64,000 nucleotides of DNA. It comes from Margaritispora aquatica. Taxonomy: Eukaryota; Ascomycota; Leotiomycetes; Helotiales; Discinellaceae. The stretch covers positions 1-64,000 of the forward strand of contig VJWN01000007.1 in NCBI GenBank assembly GCA_007644065.1. Reading direction: 5' to 3'. Made by a program: the position numbers and the translations under genes. How positions within the stretch are numbered: position 1 is the stretch's first letter; each line of letters starts with the position of its first letter. The notes under the pieces were generated by a model. That model saw only the letters and a program-made list of their open reading frames with translations. It did no database searches and had not been told where the DNA came from. Shown here piece by piece: positions 1 to 10,553 of this stretch.

Positions 1-113
1 CCTAACCCTAACCCTAACCCTAACCCTAACCCTAACCCTAACCCTAACCCTAACCCTAACCCTAACCCTAACCCTAACCCTAACCCTAACCCTAACCCTA
101 ACCCTAACCCTAG
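1..113. repeat. Telomere, CCCTAA tandem array
   Basis: About 18 uninterrupted copies of the hexamer CCCTAA run from the first base to about position 113 and end in CCCTAGGG. This is the C-rich strand of the TTAGGG telomere found in most filamentous ascomycetes and in vertebrates, so the window begins at a true left chromosome end rather than at an internal contig break. Confidence 0.98.
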
Positions 114-545
114 GGCAGGTCCCGTCCACTCGTTCACACCTAGCTTACCCTAGACCTCTCACACCTAGCTTACCCTAGAGTTTTGTATTAGTAGAGTTAT
201 TTCTTGGCATTGTGCAGAGCCCTGTAGAGTTAGATCAAAACACCTAGCAGAATAGCTTATATAGACAAAAATGAACCCTATCCAAACCCTAACCCTAATA
301 TATATACTAGTTACAAGAAGTTCCACTTGGTGGCTTCGGGTGATAAGTGCGGTGTTATTGCTATAAATGCGGGGATCACGCTGGCGAATTTCTACAAATA
401 TACTCCGGGTGTTGGAAATACTTGTGGAAGTCTTTGGTTAGGATACTATGTTTGTATTGGAGTGTAGAGTGTAGTAGACAGAGTTGTTATAGCAGGTCCA
501 AAAGTATAGATAATCTTCATCTTCGAGTGAATGAGATTGAAATTA
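114..545. repeat. Subtelomeric sequence with telomere-like short repeats
   Basis: Directly inside the telomere a 21-base block (TCACACCTAGCTTACCCTAGA with minor variation) occurs at 134-154 and again at 159-179, a 25-base period. A short interstitial stretch of about two telomere units lies at 285-298. The rest, up to the end of the ankyrin gene, shows no gene I can support. Confidence 0.7.
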
Positions 546-2365
546 TTACTGACCCCAACCTGGCATGACGCTCCAAGCGTTAACATCGATTTTTCTTCCG
601 AGATCATCCACAGCTTCAACGTTGGCTCCTCTCTTAATGAGTTCCAGTACAATCTCCTGCCTTAGCAGAGCCACTTCATACCCTACCACGCATCTCAGAA
701 GGGCAGTCCTGCCTATGCTATCTCTAGCTTCGATATTTGCTCCTCCATCCAAGAGAACAGACACGAGACCGAAATCCACTGGTTCGTGATCCAGAGCAAG
801 ATGTAAAGGTATATCTATCACACCACTTGCCTGTTTTGTAGGCAATGATCTTTCGTGGGCCTGAGGTGTGAAGTCTCCTAGAACTACTGGAATCGTCCAT
901 CCATTTACATCGGCTCCTTTCTCTAGCAATAATTCGACGAAATCAATTTTGTCCGGGGAGAAGCTGGTGACCGCAAGATGGAGAAGTGTGAGGCCGCTGT
1001 CGGTACGTTCGTTGATATCCATTCCTTGGGCGAGTAGGAGAGCTACCACATCGATGTTCGTCTGAGCCGGCCCGTGGGCAGCAGAGTGAAGAGCAGTGAA
1101 ACCAGTTGCCGATCTAACTCCCAACAACTTAGAATCCGAGTGGGAAAGAAGAACCTCCATCTAGATGAATTGGTAGTCAGTTAAATGTTCGTCAGAAAAT
1201 ACGACATGGGCGAGTGAAACTTGAAACAAGTTGGGAGGTGAATTTTATGGAATACTTGGTTGTGACAAATAGATGGGGTTCTTACTGCGGCAGCATTGCC
1301 CTGATATGCCGCCAGGTGAAGCGGACTTTCTCCCTGTTTATTCACAGCAGAAATATCGGCCCCATGGTCCAAAAGGCACTTGACGATGTGCTTGCAAGCA
1401 GGTGTCAGGTTATCCGTTGATATATGCAGAACTGTGTGCCCTTGCTTATCAATTTGTTCGACTCTCGCGCCCTTATCAATGAGCATCTCTGCAAAGTAGA
1501 CATCGTCTGCTAGAATCGCCTGAAACAGTGGCGTCTGTTCGTCTTCATCCTCAGCGTTGACGTTCGGTTTCTTCTCTAGTAACATATCAAAAATTTCTCT
1601 TATTCGTGACCCCATTCGTGAGGTCTTGTGAAGTGGAGTCATGCCTTCAATTCCGTGCATCTCTCCTCTGGCATTGACATCAGCTCCGGCATCGAGCAAT
1701 AGCTTGGCGATTTTGACACGCTTCTTTTTGCCCTCTGGTGTTTTGCGAGGAACTGGGTTGATGACATGATAGTCATCGAATTCCTCTTCATCGTGAATTA
1801 ACCACAAAAGTGCAGTTCCCATGAGTCGTGTCTCGATTTCTCGATTGTGAAGGATGGCCTCGACAATTTCATCCCGCCACGCCGCAGCTGCGATTCGCAA
1901 CGCTTCTCCGACTGCTTCATTTTTCGAAACTCCGTCTCCAAACACTGTTTTCTCGGCTTTATCAACATACGAGAGTATGAAAGCAACACAGTCCATTCTC
2001 CCGGCCTCAGCTGCCATGTAAAGCGATTTCGTTGTCAGACGACCCGAATTCTCCACCAAAAATCTCAGAATCTCGAGATGGCCACTCTGGGCCGCTGAAC
2101 TCAGGGAATTTGTCCCCTCCACCAGGTCTGAATAGTGATTCGGCACTTCAAGATCTGAATCTGCGCCGGAAGATATCAGTAAATGCACAGCAGGTAGATC
2201 ATTCGCTTCAACAGAAATTTGAAGAGGTGTGTAATTCCATGGATCCCGCGCATTGATTAAGTCGTGAGATTGGCTGAGTAGAGCTTTCAGCTCAGTAGTG
2301 TCTCTATTAGATACTGCGATATGAATCGGAAGGAGGTCCTCTTCTCCGTCTGGAGCGGAATTCAT
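546..2365 (-). CDS. Ankyrin-repeat protein
   Basis: Two exons on the minus strand, 1286-2365 and 546-1160, joined across a 125-base intron (GTAAGA donor, CTAG acceptor) in phase 0, give 564 residues. The splice joins two halves of one ankyrin repeat (GESPLHLAAYQGNAAA, then MEVLLSH), so the parts form one gene. At least eight ankyrin-type units of the pattern G-x-TPLH-x-A, about 33 residues apart, cover almost the whole protein. I see no NACHT, kinase or other catalytic domain, no signal peptide and no membrane segment. Ankyrin repeats bind other proteins, and no specific partner can be read from the sequence. It is the outermost gene, about 430 bases from the telomere repeats, a place where such families are often amplified and variable. 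It could be a fragment of a larger NACHT-ankyrin protein that lost its N-terminus, but the start MNSAPDGEED followed at once by a repeat looks natural. Confidence 0.82.
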
Positions 2366-3187
2366 AGTTCTGATTGATAGTGAATCGCATCAAATAACGA
2401 CCGCGTTAGTTTTCCAGTGCTCGACGTTGAGGTCCGGATCATGCTTGAAGAGAACAAAGTCGGTATTCTGGTGGGGACTCCAGTCGCGAAATGATTGAGC
2501 TGAACGATCAATTTTGGGGATTATTTTTGAGATACAAGTATGAAACCCTAAAAAGAGTTTCAAGGCTTGGAAAGTTCATAAGGTAGTTAGCTGTGTATTC
2601 CCCTACCGGTCATGTGATAGACACGTGCTGAACAATGCTTCCTTCACGTGCTTCCCACTGCACTGCTTATGAGGGACGTTTTTGGACATACAACCAGCCT
2701 GAAACGCTTCGGGGAAATTTTTTTGGTACTATGATAAGCGTTTTGTAGGTCGTACTCTATTAAAAATTGCCCGTAGCATGGAAAGTACATTTGTTTCTCA
2801 TATTAAAGCTACCACGAAACCTTCAGCTGCAGCAAACAGGTGATTTCCGCACGTCCCATAATATCACGATTTTATACAAATTCCATCTCTTTAGGAAGTC
2901 CATACTGAGCACAACACGAAAATATCCATGCACCTTTATGCTTTGGGAGATAAAGCCATCTGAAGATCAGTGTAACAAACCAGGGTGCAGGAGTGACCAG
3001 TCTTGTAGGAGTGACTAGTCTACGAGATAATTATTCTATTCGGTAACTAGTCTAATACAAGAAATGTAAGAGTGACCAGTCTATTAAGCGACCAGTCTAT
3101 ATAAGAAATGCAGAATGACCAGTCTGTTATGTGACTAGTCTATAGAAGAAACCACTACAATACGACTATATATACACTGACAATTAC
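2366..3187. other. Intergenic region with a palindrome array
   Basis: This stretch holds the start region of the ankyrin gene and, at its right end, the short-repeat array described separately. I find no coding potential here. An ACACGTGC-type E-box-like site occurs near 2620. Confidence 0.5.
2995..3141. repeat. Array of seven GACYAGTCT motifs
   Basis: The nonamer GACCAGTCT or GACTAGTCT (once AACTAGTCT) occurs at 2995, 3013, 3045, 3074, 3090, 3117 and 3133. The core GACTAGTC is a perfect palindrome. Spacing is irregular (16-32 bases) and some units share the longer tail TATARAAGAAATG. The array ends about 45 bases beyond the stop codon of the neighbouring hydrolase gene, so it may lie in its 3' region. 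Either a decayed minisatellite or clustered protein-binding sites would explain it. Confidence 0.75.
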
Positions 3188-4474
3188 TTAGTTTAGCAAC
3201 CTCAAAAGATTTCCGATATTTACTATCAGCCCAAAAAGCGGAATCTCTCCATTGCAGATTAGAACATTGCATTGCGGACTAGAAAGCACATTTGCCAATA
3301 ATACCGATAAATCCATTGACATCCAAACTGCAACGGGATTGTATGGCTCAACTTCGTAAGTCTTGGGATCGATTGGAGCAATATCTGTAACGCCGCTCAT
3401 AAGTATTTTAAAGAACTCATACCAGGTATTCGCGGGAGGGCTACTATCAGTCAAAACGCCAGCCCAGCTGACTGTCATATTGAGACTAGGAATCATAAAA
3501 TTCTTTTGTTGTGGAGACCCAGACATAGCAAAATTGTCTGGGGGGGTGCTTGGACACCATGAACGATTGAAAAAGTATCCACTCGGAGATAAACATGAGG
3601 TTCCTCGGTTCGTCCAGAATAGACGACCATAGCAAGGGTTTGTAGGCGAAGGTACTGAAACTGAATTCACATATGATGCTGAAAGCACTCGTTGTCCATT
3701 CCATGTGCCGCCATTTTGCATCATCAGTCCAAGTCGCGCAAATGATAGAGAATCAAGGTAGAGGTATGCAAATCCGTAACTATTGCCGCTGCGATCCCGG
3801 AGCCAAACATATTTACTGGCCGGTATTCCAATAGGGGTGAACAAATAGGTTTGTGCAAAGGTTTGAAGGTCCTGTCCTACAGCTTGCGATACTACGTATG
3901 CGAGAAGATCGGGTACTCGCTGGCTGTACACGAAAGTCGATCCTGGCGGGTGGATAATCGGCTGAGCCAGTGCCTGTTGCGGAAGACTCTGATCTAGGAG
4001 AACGGTGATAGCTTCGGATACGAGACCAGCGCTTGTTCCAGCAGTTTCCGTCAAGAGCTGATGGATAGTGATATTACGATGGGCAGTATCTCCCCAACCA
4101 GGCGCATTTGGAAGATATAATCCTATGGAATCATCGAGCTGAAGTTTTCCTTGGTCATGCGCAATACCAGTGAGTATAGAAATCACTCCTTTCGTAGCAC
4201 TAAATATATTCTTTTTCACTGCGTCGGTACTACTACTCGAGGGGCTCTGTGCAACCAAGCAGTTGTGTCTGAAAATCTTGATAGAGACCGCTCCGTTCTG
4301 AGAAAACGTCGCAATTGCTTGGTTGGCAATCGTTATGTTTATATTCGCCTCGGTTCCGGTTGCTGTCTCAAATGTACCCGTGGCATCGGGTAAGCTACAG
4401 TACTTTACGTTTTGTGATTTCGCGGTGGGAATGAGTAAAGCAGCGAAAAAAATAGCTGAGTAAAGATGCAACAT
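3188..4474 (-). CDS. Secreted beta-lactamase-fold serine hydrolase
   Basis: A single exon of 428 residues. The first 20 residues form a signal peptide ending TAKS. The active-site S-x-x-K motif of the class C beta-lactamase/penicillin-binding family is S92-A-T-K95, within NIFSATKGV, followed by the typical helix IAHDQGKLQLDD. The second catalytic motif, normally Y-x-N, reads Y183-S-Q after the family signature HPPGSTF. Fungal members of this family (PF00144) include esterases, transesterases such as LovD, and enzymes of unknown substrate. True beta-lactam resistance is not expected. The Gln in place of Asn in the tyrosine motif and the 428-residue length fit the eukaryotic esterase-like branch. 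The last 25 residues are hydrophobic (PLFGLIVNIGNLLRLLN), which may be a tail segment. The substrate cannot be named. Confidence 0.85.
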   Translation of the reverse strand: MLHLYSAIFFAALLIPTAKSQNVKYCSLPDATGTFETATGTEANINITIANQAIATFSQNGAVSIKIFRHNCLVAQSPSSSSTDAVKKNIFSATKGVISILTGIAHDQGKLQLDDSIGLYLPNAPGWGDTAHRNITIHQLLTETAGTSAGLVSEAITVLLDQSLPQQALAQPIIHPPGSTFVYSQRVPDLLAYVVSQAVGQDLQTFAQTYLFTPIGIPASKYVWLRDRSGNSYGFAYLYLDSLSFARLGLMMQNGGTWNGQRVLSASYVNSVSVPSPTNPCYGRLFWTNRGTSCLSPSGYFFNRSWCPSTPPDNFAMSGSPQQKNFMIPSLNMTVSWAGVLTDSSPPANTWYEFFKILMSGVTDIAPIDPKTYEVEPYNPVAVWMSMDLSVLLANVLSSPQCNVLICNGEIPLFGLIVNIGNLLRLLN

Positions 4475-6416
4475 GGCTTGGCAAAGTGGTCAACGTTCTG
4501 CCAAGAGCTATAGAAAGTTTGAAATTAGTTGTTGGAAAATGCCAATGAAAGGTAATATGAAGTATATTAACAAATTCTATTATAAGCGACAAATCGCTCA
4601 ATATATAACTTTATTTAGAACCGTACACTAGATACTACATTGGGATAGAAATATAGATCCTCGCCGATTAAGTTTTAACTTTATCTGATCGATGAGACAC
4701 TGTGGAGACTTTCCACGCCATATCCTATCTAAACCCCCATGGGGAATAAGACTTTGTCGATCTTTACCGGACGAGTATTGCTCGCGCTTACTCTTTCAGA
4801 AAACCTAATCGGCGGGTAGAGTCATCTCGCTGGCTCATAAGATTATCTCTAGGTATCTTAGGGAGCTGGTCTAGCCTATGGAGGCGGTTGATAGATTGTT
4901 TCAATTTCTTACTATGTTAACCGAATGTTCTTTTTGATTCAAGGCATTTGTATGACCTTTTGGTGAGAATTCCACTTCTTGAAAGTAGGACATTCAAGTA
5001 TGAAGTGTGGAAGTACAAGAAGATGTTCCTAGGTTTATTATTTTACTAGGAGCAGTTCTGGCGTCGAAATCTAATCTATCATCCAATAGTTTCAAAAGGA
5101 GGGGTAACAGCAGGGGTTCAAAATCCGCTGCACGTTTGCACACTTGTAGTTGGGTGCTTTGACTTTCTTATATCTTGAAATGTATACGCCATCGACAGCC
5201 TGATCGACATTCGGAGATCGTAGGTATATGCATAGTAGATCCGAGTCGAAGCGGGCCTAAAGCTTCGAGTTCAACCTCCTCTGCTAGTCCGTGAGCCTGC
5301 CCCATATGCAAGCCCCAATAGCTCATGTTCTTACACAACGAATGATCTTGTGCACATGACAGATTAACCAACAGTGGCGCTCTGGGGCCTCCACAGTCAA
5401 TTGTCGACGTGGCCGAAAAGAAGAGCAAGTAGAAAGGTTACTATCTTCAGGCCGCCTCGGCCTGTACACCACGACTCAGAGCCGAGATTGTGATTCGGCT
5501 CTATTTTCTTTAGTTGTATATCAACATTTGTTCTACAACGTTTGAGCAAGTATAAGCAACACGAGACGAAAAATTCATATAATTGACAAGCAATATCAAT
5601 AGTACACATAAATTTTTAGTATAGTGTGCCTCGATTTGAAGCCGCATAGATAGACGACAATCAAACGTTGCTTTTGTAAGCTACACATTTCGAGAAGCAC
5701 AATACCGACCTGGGGCAGATAGAACCTAGTTCAATCATGACTCAATCGATAAATGAAGGCCCTCATTTTGGCTGTCGAAGTTTTATTAACAAATAGGAAA
5801 TTTAACCGATATGTGCATATGCATACCCAGACAAAACACACTGCATTCAACACCTCTGCAAACCTGCTGCATAACATATAATGGAAATCGTGCCCAATCA
5901 CCAATGATGTACCGAACAAACCATTGGGGTGGTGTATTGTGAGTGGCTCTAATGCCACTTTGGATGAAAATTCGGTGTTGTAAGATAAGCGGTGATGAGA
6001 AAAATTGAAGAAATATGAGGCTTTCTAGCCTCACTACAGCTGCATGGGGTTTCATAGATGCGTAGGGTTTGGAAATAGCGATCATACCTATCCATCCTTT
6101 GGATTATCTTGAGTGCTTTGGGTTTTCAGAAGCTTGCAAGTTTCCTTTTAAACATACTAAAAGTGGAGTTGATTGTGCTGATGTTCTATGGGTCGAACTC
6201 CTAATCACAGATTTTCTGTAGCAAGAGATCGTACAGTTACACCTCTCGAATCGGTGCTTGATTCGATCAAGCGGCATATACCCCACATATCCACAAGAGC
6301 GAGCCAAAAACAGGTGTCTTCAGGAGGAAATTCATTGGTAAGTTGTCTCAAATAACTTTAGGGATATGAGGACTTCAATTGACGTGTACTGTGTGATCTA
6401 GGAACTGCCATACAGC
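4475..6416. other. Gene-free stretch of 1.9 kb
   Basis: Only short overlapping open frames with no codon bias, no signal peptide and no recognisable motif occur here. A small inverted-repeat element at 4662-4814 is listed separately. I see nothing else I can support. Confidence 0.55.
4662..4814. repeat. Small inverted-repeat (MITE-like) element
   Basis: The 15-base end CGCCGATTAAGTTTT at 4662-4676 is matched in inverted orientation at 4800-4814 with one mismatch. The 153-base interior has no coding capacity and contains the palindrome CCCCATGGGG near 4735. Size and ends suit a miniature inverted-repeat transposon. No clear target-site duplication is visible, so it may be degraded or chance. 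Confidence 0.4.
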
Positions 6417-8428
6417 ATGGGCCCCAAGAGCAGAAAGCCGCATGAGCGCTTCGATTGGACTGAGCCAGCTGCCGACTACCGCCATGGCACTGAGTCTACG
6501 GGACAGAGCAACGGCAATAAGAGACGTGACAGAAGTCAGAATGAGGATTGTGCCTCTGTTGTCCCTAATAACAGACACGATGGCGATGCCTTTGAGGGTC
6601 GGGAATCACCCGATACGCAGACTGACCTTGGATTCGATCCCTATATTGCCGTCATCAAAGACTTTAAGATGAAGCTAGAAGCCACCCGGGCAGTTGCGGA
6701 TGAGGCCCTTATTCTCCATACACAACTTCAAGTTAAGATTCAGAAGGTAGACAAAACTCAACAGGAACTTGAAAAGGTCACAGAGACGTGTAACGATTAC
6801 AGAATTACTATCAGCAGCCTTCAAAATATCGGAAGAGAGAAAGAACAAGACTTAGCCAAGAAAGAGGCAGTTATCAAAAAGGAGAGAGAAGAGGTCGATG
6901 TCTTAAAGCAAGAGGTGGCTAGACACCAGCAGAAATTGGCGAAAGAAAAGACCGAGTTTGAAGATATGATGGAAAAGAAAAAAGCGGAGCAACTCTTGAA
7001 GCTACAAGAGGAAAGGGCGAGAATTGAAAGCGAGTATGCAAAGCGATATGCTAAGCGAGCAGAAGATCTTGAGAAGGCAACAAAGAAGACTCAAGATGAT
7101 GATAGGAAGAAAATATCCGATCTACAAATCAAGAAAGACGAGCTTGCACAAAGTCTCGAGCAGCAGAGATCCAGATTGAAGGATGCCGAGAAAAGTTACA
7201 AGGATATAGAAAAGTTGAGGAGCATATCTGAAACCGAAGTGGAAGAGTTGAACCAGAAGTTAGAGATAGCCAAGAATGAGTTTGGATTGTGTGTCAACTC
7301 GACAAAATATTTGTATGCATCCAATTATTCCAACTCCCTCCCCAAAACAGTGTCTAATATTCTTCAGCGAGGATGAGTTTCTCAAGATTCAGAAAGAGGT
7401 TCAAGATATCTCTCACCGATTTGCCGTCCAGATTAAAGTTGGTGTATAGTCCCAAAATCAGAAGTTTGGGCTATTATTATTTTGCTAACTTACGACAGGA
7501 TCTTGACGCCTCCATACACAGCACGATTGAGAAAGCAGATGCCAATTTCAAATCAGTTCCTATTTCTAACAGCCTTGTTTCCAAAGAACTTTGTCTCCTG
7601 CACTTTCAACGAGTTATCTCCTCTCAGCTTCAAGCTATTCTCTGGCAGCCATTCTCATCCGAGATAACAATGCAAGAACAGGAACAAAAGCTACTCAATC
7701 AAATTTACGAAAGACTGGCCAAGAGTAACGAGGAAGGCGAAAGCGGTCTTCGCGCTGCAAGAACCTTCGCAGCCCTGACCATACGTAGTCTTCACTCCCA
7801 GTCAACGTCAACGAGTCGCGCGGAGATATTCACTGACAAAATAATGAATGTACTATCGCTCCTCATCAGTCCTAAGCTACATTCAGCTCTCCGAAAAGAC
7901 CTCAACCGCCTCGCTACGTCCGCCATATCCCTGTGGATTATTGTCCAGAAAGACGAGCGCGAGCTACAAGTGCATCCAACCCTTGACCCTGCAAATTTCG
8001 AGAAGCCTGACGAGGACATTGATATTACCAATAGTAAAATCTTTGTCTTATTTCCACGCGTTACTGCACGAAGTTGCCCAGAGCTAGCTCGTCCAGTCGG
8101 TTCCCCAGGTGGTTGGATAGATTCTAAGCCAGAGGTGCAATTTGAGGACATATGCATTCACAAGGGAGTAGGATTACCACAGTGGGGGCAATTAGTGCGT
8201 GCAGGTGAAGATGAAGAAGAAGACAGAGAGAGGAGGCAAGCACTTGAAAATAATGAAAGGAAGAAAAGAGAGCTGGAAGAGCAAATAGCGGAATTGCACA
8301 AGTCAGAGATAGGGCACAAGCGGAAGACTTCGTATAGTCGGAGGGACTCTGTCATAGTCGGGACATCGACCCCATCAAGTCCAACATCGGTGTGGCTCGG
8401 TACAAATAAGATACCGGAACGGGAGTGA
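6417..8428 (+). CDS. Coiled-coil protein of unknown function
   Basis: Three exons, 6417-7312, 7368-7443 and 7499-8428, give 633 residues. Intron 1 is GTATGC..CAG (55 bases). Intron 2 is GTATAG..CAG (55 bases) with a textbook TGCTAAC branch site. The middle exon encodes only EDEFLKIQKEVQDIS-like helix and bridges two different frames. The protein starts with about 75 polar residues, then a long charged coiled coil (about residues 80-310, rich in K, E and Q), then a mostly helical globular half without a recognisable motif, then a second short coiled coil (about 580-610) and a Ser-rich tail. There is no signal peptide or membrane segment. Proteins of this build form a lineage-specific family in some ascomycetes, and I cannot assign a role. 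The exact first donor is the weakest point, as GTGTGT at 7289 is an in-phase alternative. Confidence 0.75.
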
Positions 8429-9025
8429 TATGGGAGCACAGGAAGACAACTTGTGTCACGGTGGATTTCAATCCGAGAGGTCAGATGACACAAACATCTA
8501 TTTCTTACTTCAATTTAACTTTCTCGATAAGGCCCAGCAACTTTAAGGCCACACCAGATCACACCCAAACTCCTCGGCGCTTGGCATCACTTGACTGGGC
8601 ACTCTAACATGAGACGACATTCGGTTAGGTTCAGAAATCATCACTGCCATGTTTTCTATTGATTGAGTCACACAATCCTAAGACGTTCTTAACAGTAGCT
8701 TTTAACAATGTATTTCTTGTAAAGTATGTTGTCCCAAGGCTGCATTTCTAACATCTCAAGAGTTCTTCACTATGTGCACAACATGCCAACTGCAAGATGC
8801 AACTCAATCTTCAGCTTGGCTAGAGATTCACACTGCGAGGCTCATAGCCTCGACTTGTAAGGGGGAGGAATGGAAATACAAAAGGTGCTGGAACTTCCAC
8901 GAAATACACATCTCTCCACCCTCATCGGACTCCCTTTCCATTCCATCAGCTCAAGCAGATCATCCAGCTCATTCATCACTACTTTCACTTATCAACATTC
9001 ACCAGCTTACCAGCCAACAACAATC
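8429..9025. other. Intergenic, 5' region of the pectate lyase gene
   Basis: No gene is supported. The last 100 bases are pyrimidine-rich, as is common just upstream of fungal start codons. An upstream in-frame extension of the pectate lyase is rejected because the signal peptide starts at 9026. Confidence 0.5.
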
Positions 9026-9870
9026 ATGCACACCTACAACACCGTCTTTTTCCTTCTTTCAGCCCTTTCCCCTCTCTCTGTGTCCGCTCAGAAACTCAAT
9101 ATTCCCGCCAGTGGCACAGTGCAAGCACTTGCTGCTCCAAGTGTCATAACTGGCTCCTTTGATGGCGGCAACAAAGAATTCGATCGCGGTGCGACTTGTG
9201 GTAGTGGCGAGAACGGTAGCGATGCTGCAGTTTTCATTTTGGAAAACGGCGCCTCGCTATCCAACGTTATCATTGGCGCCGGTCAACGTGAGGGTGTGCA
9301 TTGCAAAGGCAGTTGTACTTTGACAAATGTGTGGTTCAGGAAGGTTTGCGAAGGTATAACAATACTTTCTAGCCCCAATAAGTTTGCCTACTGATGGAAT
9401 CCAGACGCTGTGTCCGTTCTGGGAACTGGTGATGTCACAATCACTGGTGGTGGAGCTCAGGATGCTTCGGATAAAGTTATTCAACACAACGGTCGTGGTA
9501 CGGTGACTATCAAAGACTTTACGGTTGTCAATGTCGGGAAAGTCTACCGATCTTGCGGAAATTGTTCTGGCAATGGAGGACCACGAAAGGTTGTTATTAC
9601 TGGCCTCAAAGCTAGTGGTGTCAAAGCTGAAGTCGCTGGCATCAACTCCAACTACGGTAAGTGCTCACTCTATTGGCAGCATTGGCAAAGCATTAGCTGA
9701 TGACTTCTTTAGGAGATACCGCGACAATCTCCGGCTCCTGTGGCTCTGGCAAAGTTTGCCAGGAGTACAAGGGTATCGTCAAGAGTGCTGGTGGAGATCC
9801 AGGGAAGGTTGCCACAAAGGCTGCATGCTTGGGTGCTCAGGGACAACTAGCCTCTCTCCCAGCTTGCTAA
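9026..9870 (+). CDS. Secreted pectate lyase, family PL3
   Basis: Exons 9026-9353, 9405-9656 and 9713-9870 give 245 residues. The start is fixed by a signal peptide, [21 protein letters not shown]. The mature protein has the PL3 (PF03211) hallmarks: [10 protein letters not shown], then [21 protein letters not shown], then a parallel beta-helix rung with EDAVSVLG, then the NHNG-like HNGRGTV and the conserved VYRSCGNC and [15 protein letters not shown] blocks. Length and cysteine content (eight or more) match the family's usual 230-250 residues. PL3 enzymes cleave demethylated homogalacturonan by beta-elimination and need calcium, acting outside the cell on plant pectin. All three splice sites restore the frame exactly. 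The two introns are 51 and 56 bases. There is no cellulose-binding module. Confidence 0.93.
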
Positions 9871-10553
9871 TGCTCGGCTGCCTGTAGCGAGTCAATAAGT
9901 AGTGAAAAGCTGTGATCATTTTCGAATGACGGAAACTGAACTGTATCCTGCTTGCTCAGTATGTCAAGAGTTTGTCGATTGGTAGTGATCCAAAATCAAA
10001 ATTAGAGCTTTAAATTAAGACTGACTCCATGCGCTGGTACAAATTTGACAATAAATTTCATTCATTCGGAATCCCCCTCAAAGCCGTTGATTGGTTGCCC
10101 GTTGAAAACAGTCTTGTACCCATTGATGGAGTTGGAAGAGCGGCTGGGTTAGCGAGGTGAATAACCGCCTTCGATGAAGCCGACTCCGAAAATCGAAGGA
10201 AGCACTGAAACGTACCGAAAGGAGATTCATCCTTTCCTTTCATGAGCAGATGTTCTCAGTAGCCGAACTGTTAAAAGTCTGGAGTTTGAAGTCTGAACTC
10301 AAGTCTCCCAAGTGCCTTCAAGATTCGGCCTTCAGACTTGTGAAAAAGGCGAGCAACGAGACAGGAGATGGCTGCTGTTTCCTTGCGCTTCTTAGATGTG
10401 AAACCACAAGTTGATTATTGTGGATCGTGGCGTGTGCGAGTAGCAAATACGAAAGTACAAATTTGCATTCCCAATAGAGAAGTTTTTCGAGGAGGGTAGG
10501 AGATTTGAAAGAGTTGCCATCTTGCCCCTGTGTTGCATTCATTGTGTTATAGA
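9871..10553. other. Intergenic between convergent genes
   Basis: This stretch contains the 3' regions of the pectate lyase (plus) and Gpi8 (minus) genes. No motif or coding frame of note was seen. Confidence 0.5.

Noticed and set aside
546..1160. Separate small ankyrin gene next to a second one at 1181-2365
   Set aside because: A 125-base phase-0 intron joins the two across one ankyrin unit; one gene explains both.
5168..6307. Several 65-100-codon minus frames in the 4.5-6.4 kb gap
   Set aside because: They overlap one another, start at random points and show no signal, motif or plausible splice chain.
7373..8428. Independent gene starting at 7373
   Set aside because: The first 126 bases of this frame are intron and the wrong frame of a short exon; two good introns connect it to the upstream coiled coil.
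8772..9149. 125-codon plus frame overlapping the pectate lyase start
   Set aside because: Out of frame with the clear signal peptide and PL3 domain; Ser/Leu/Pro-rich from a CT-rich leader.
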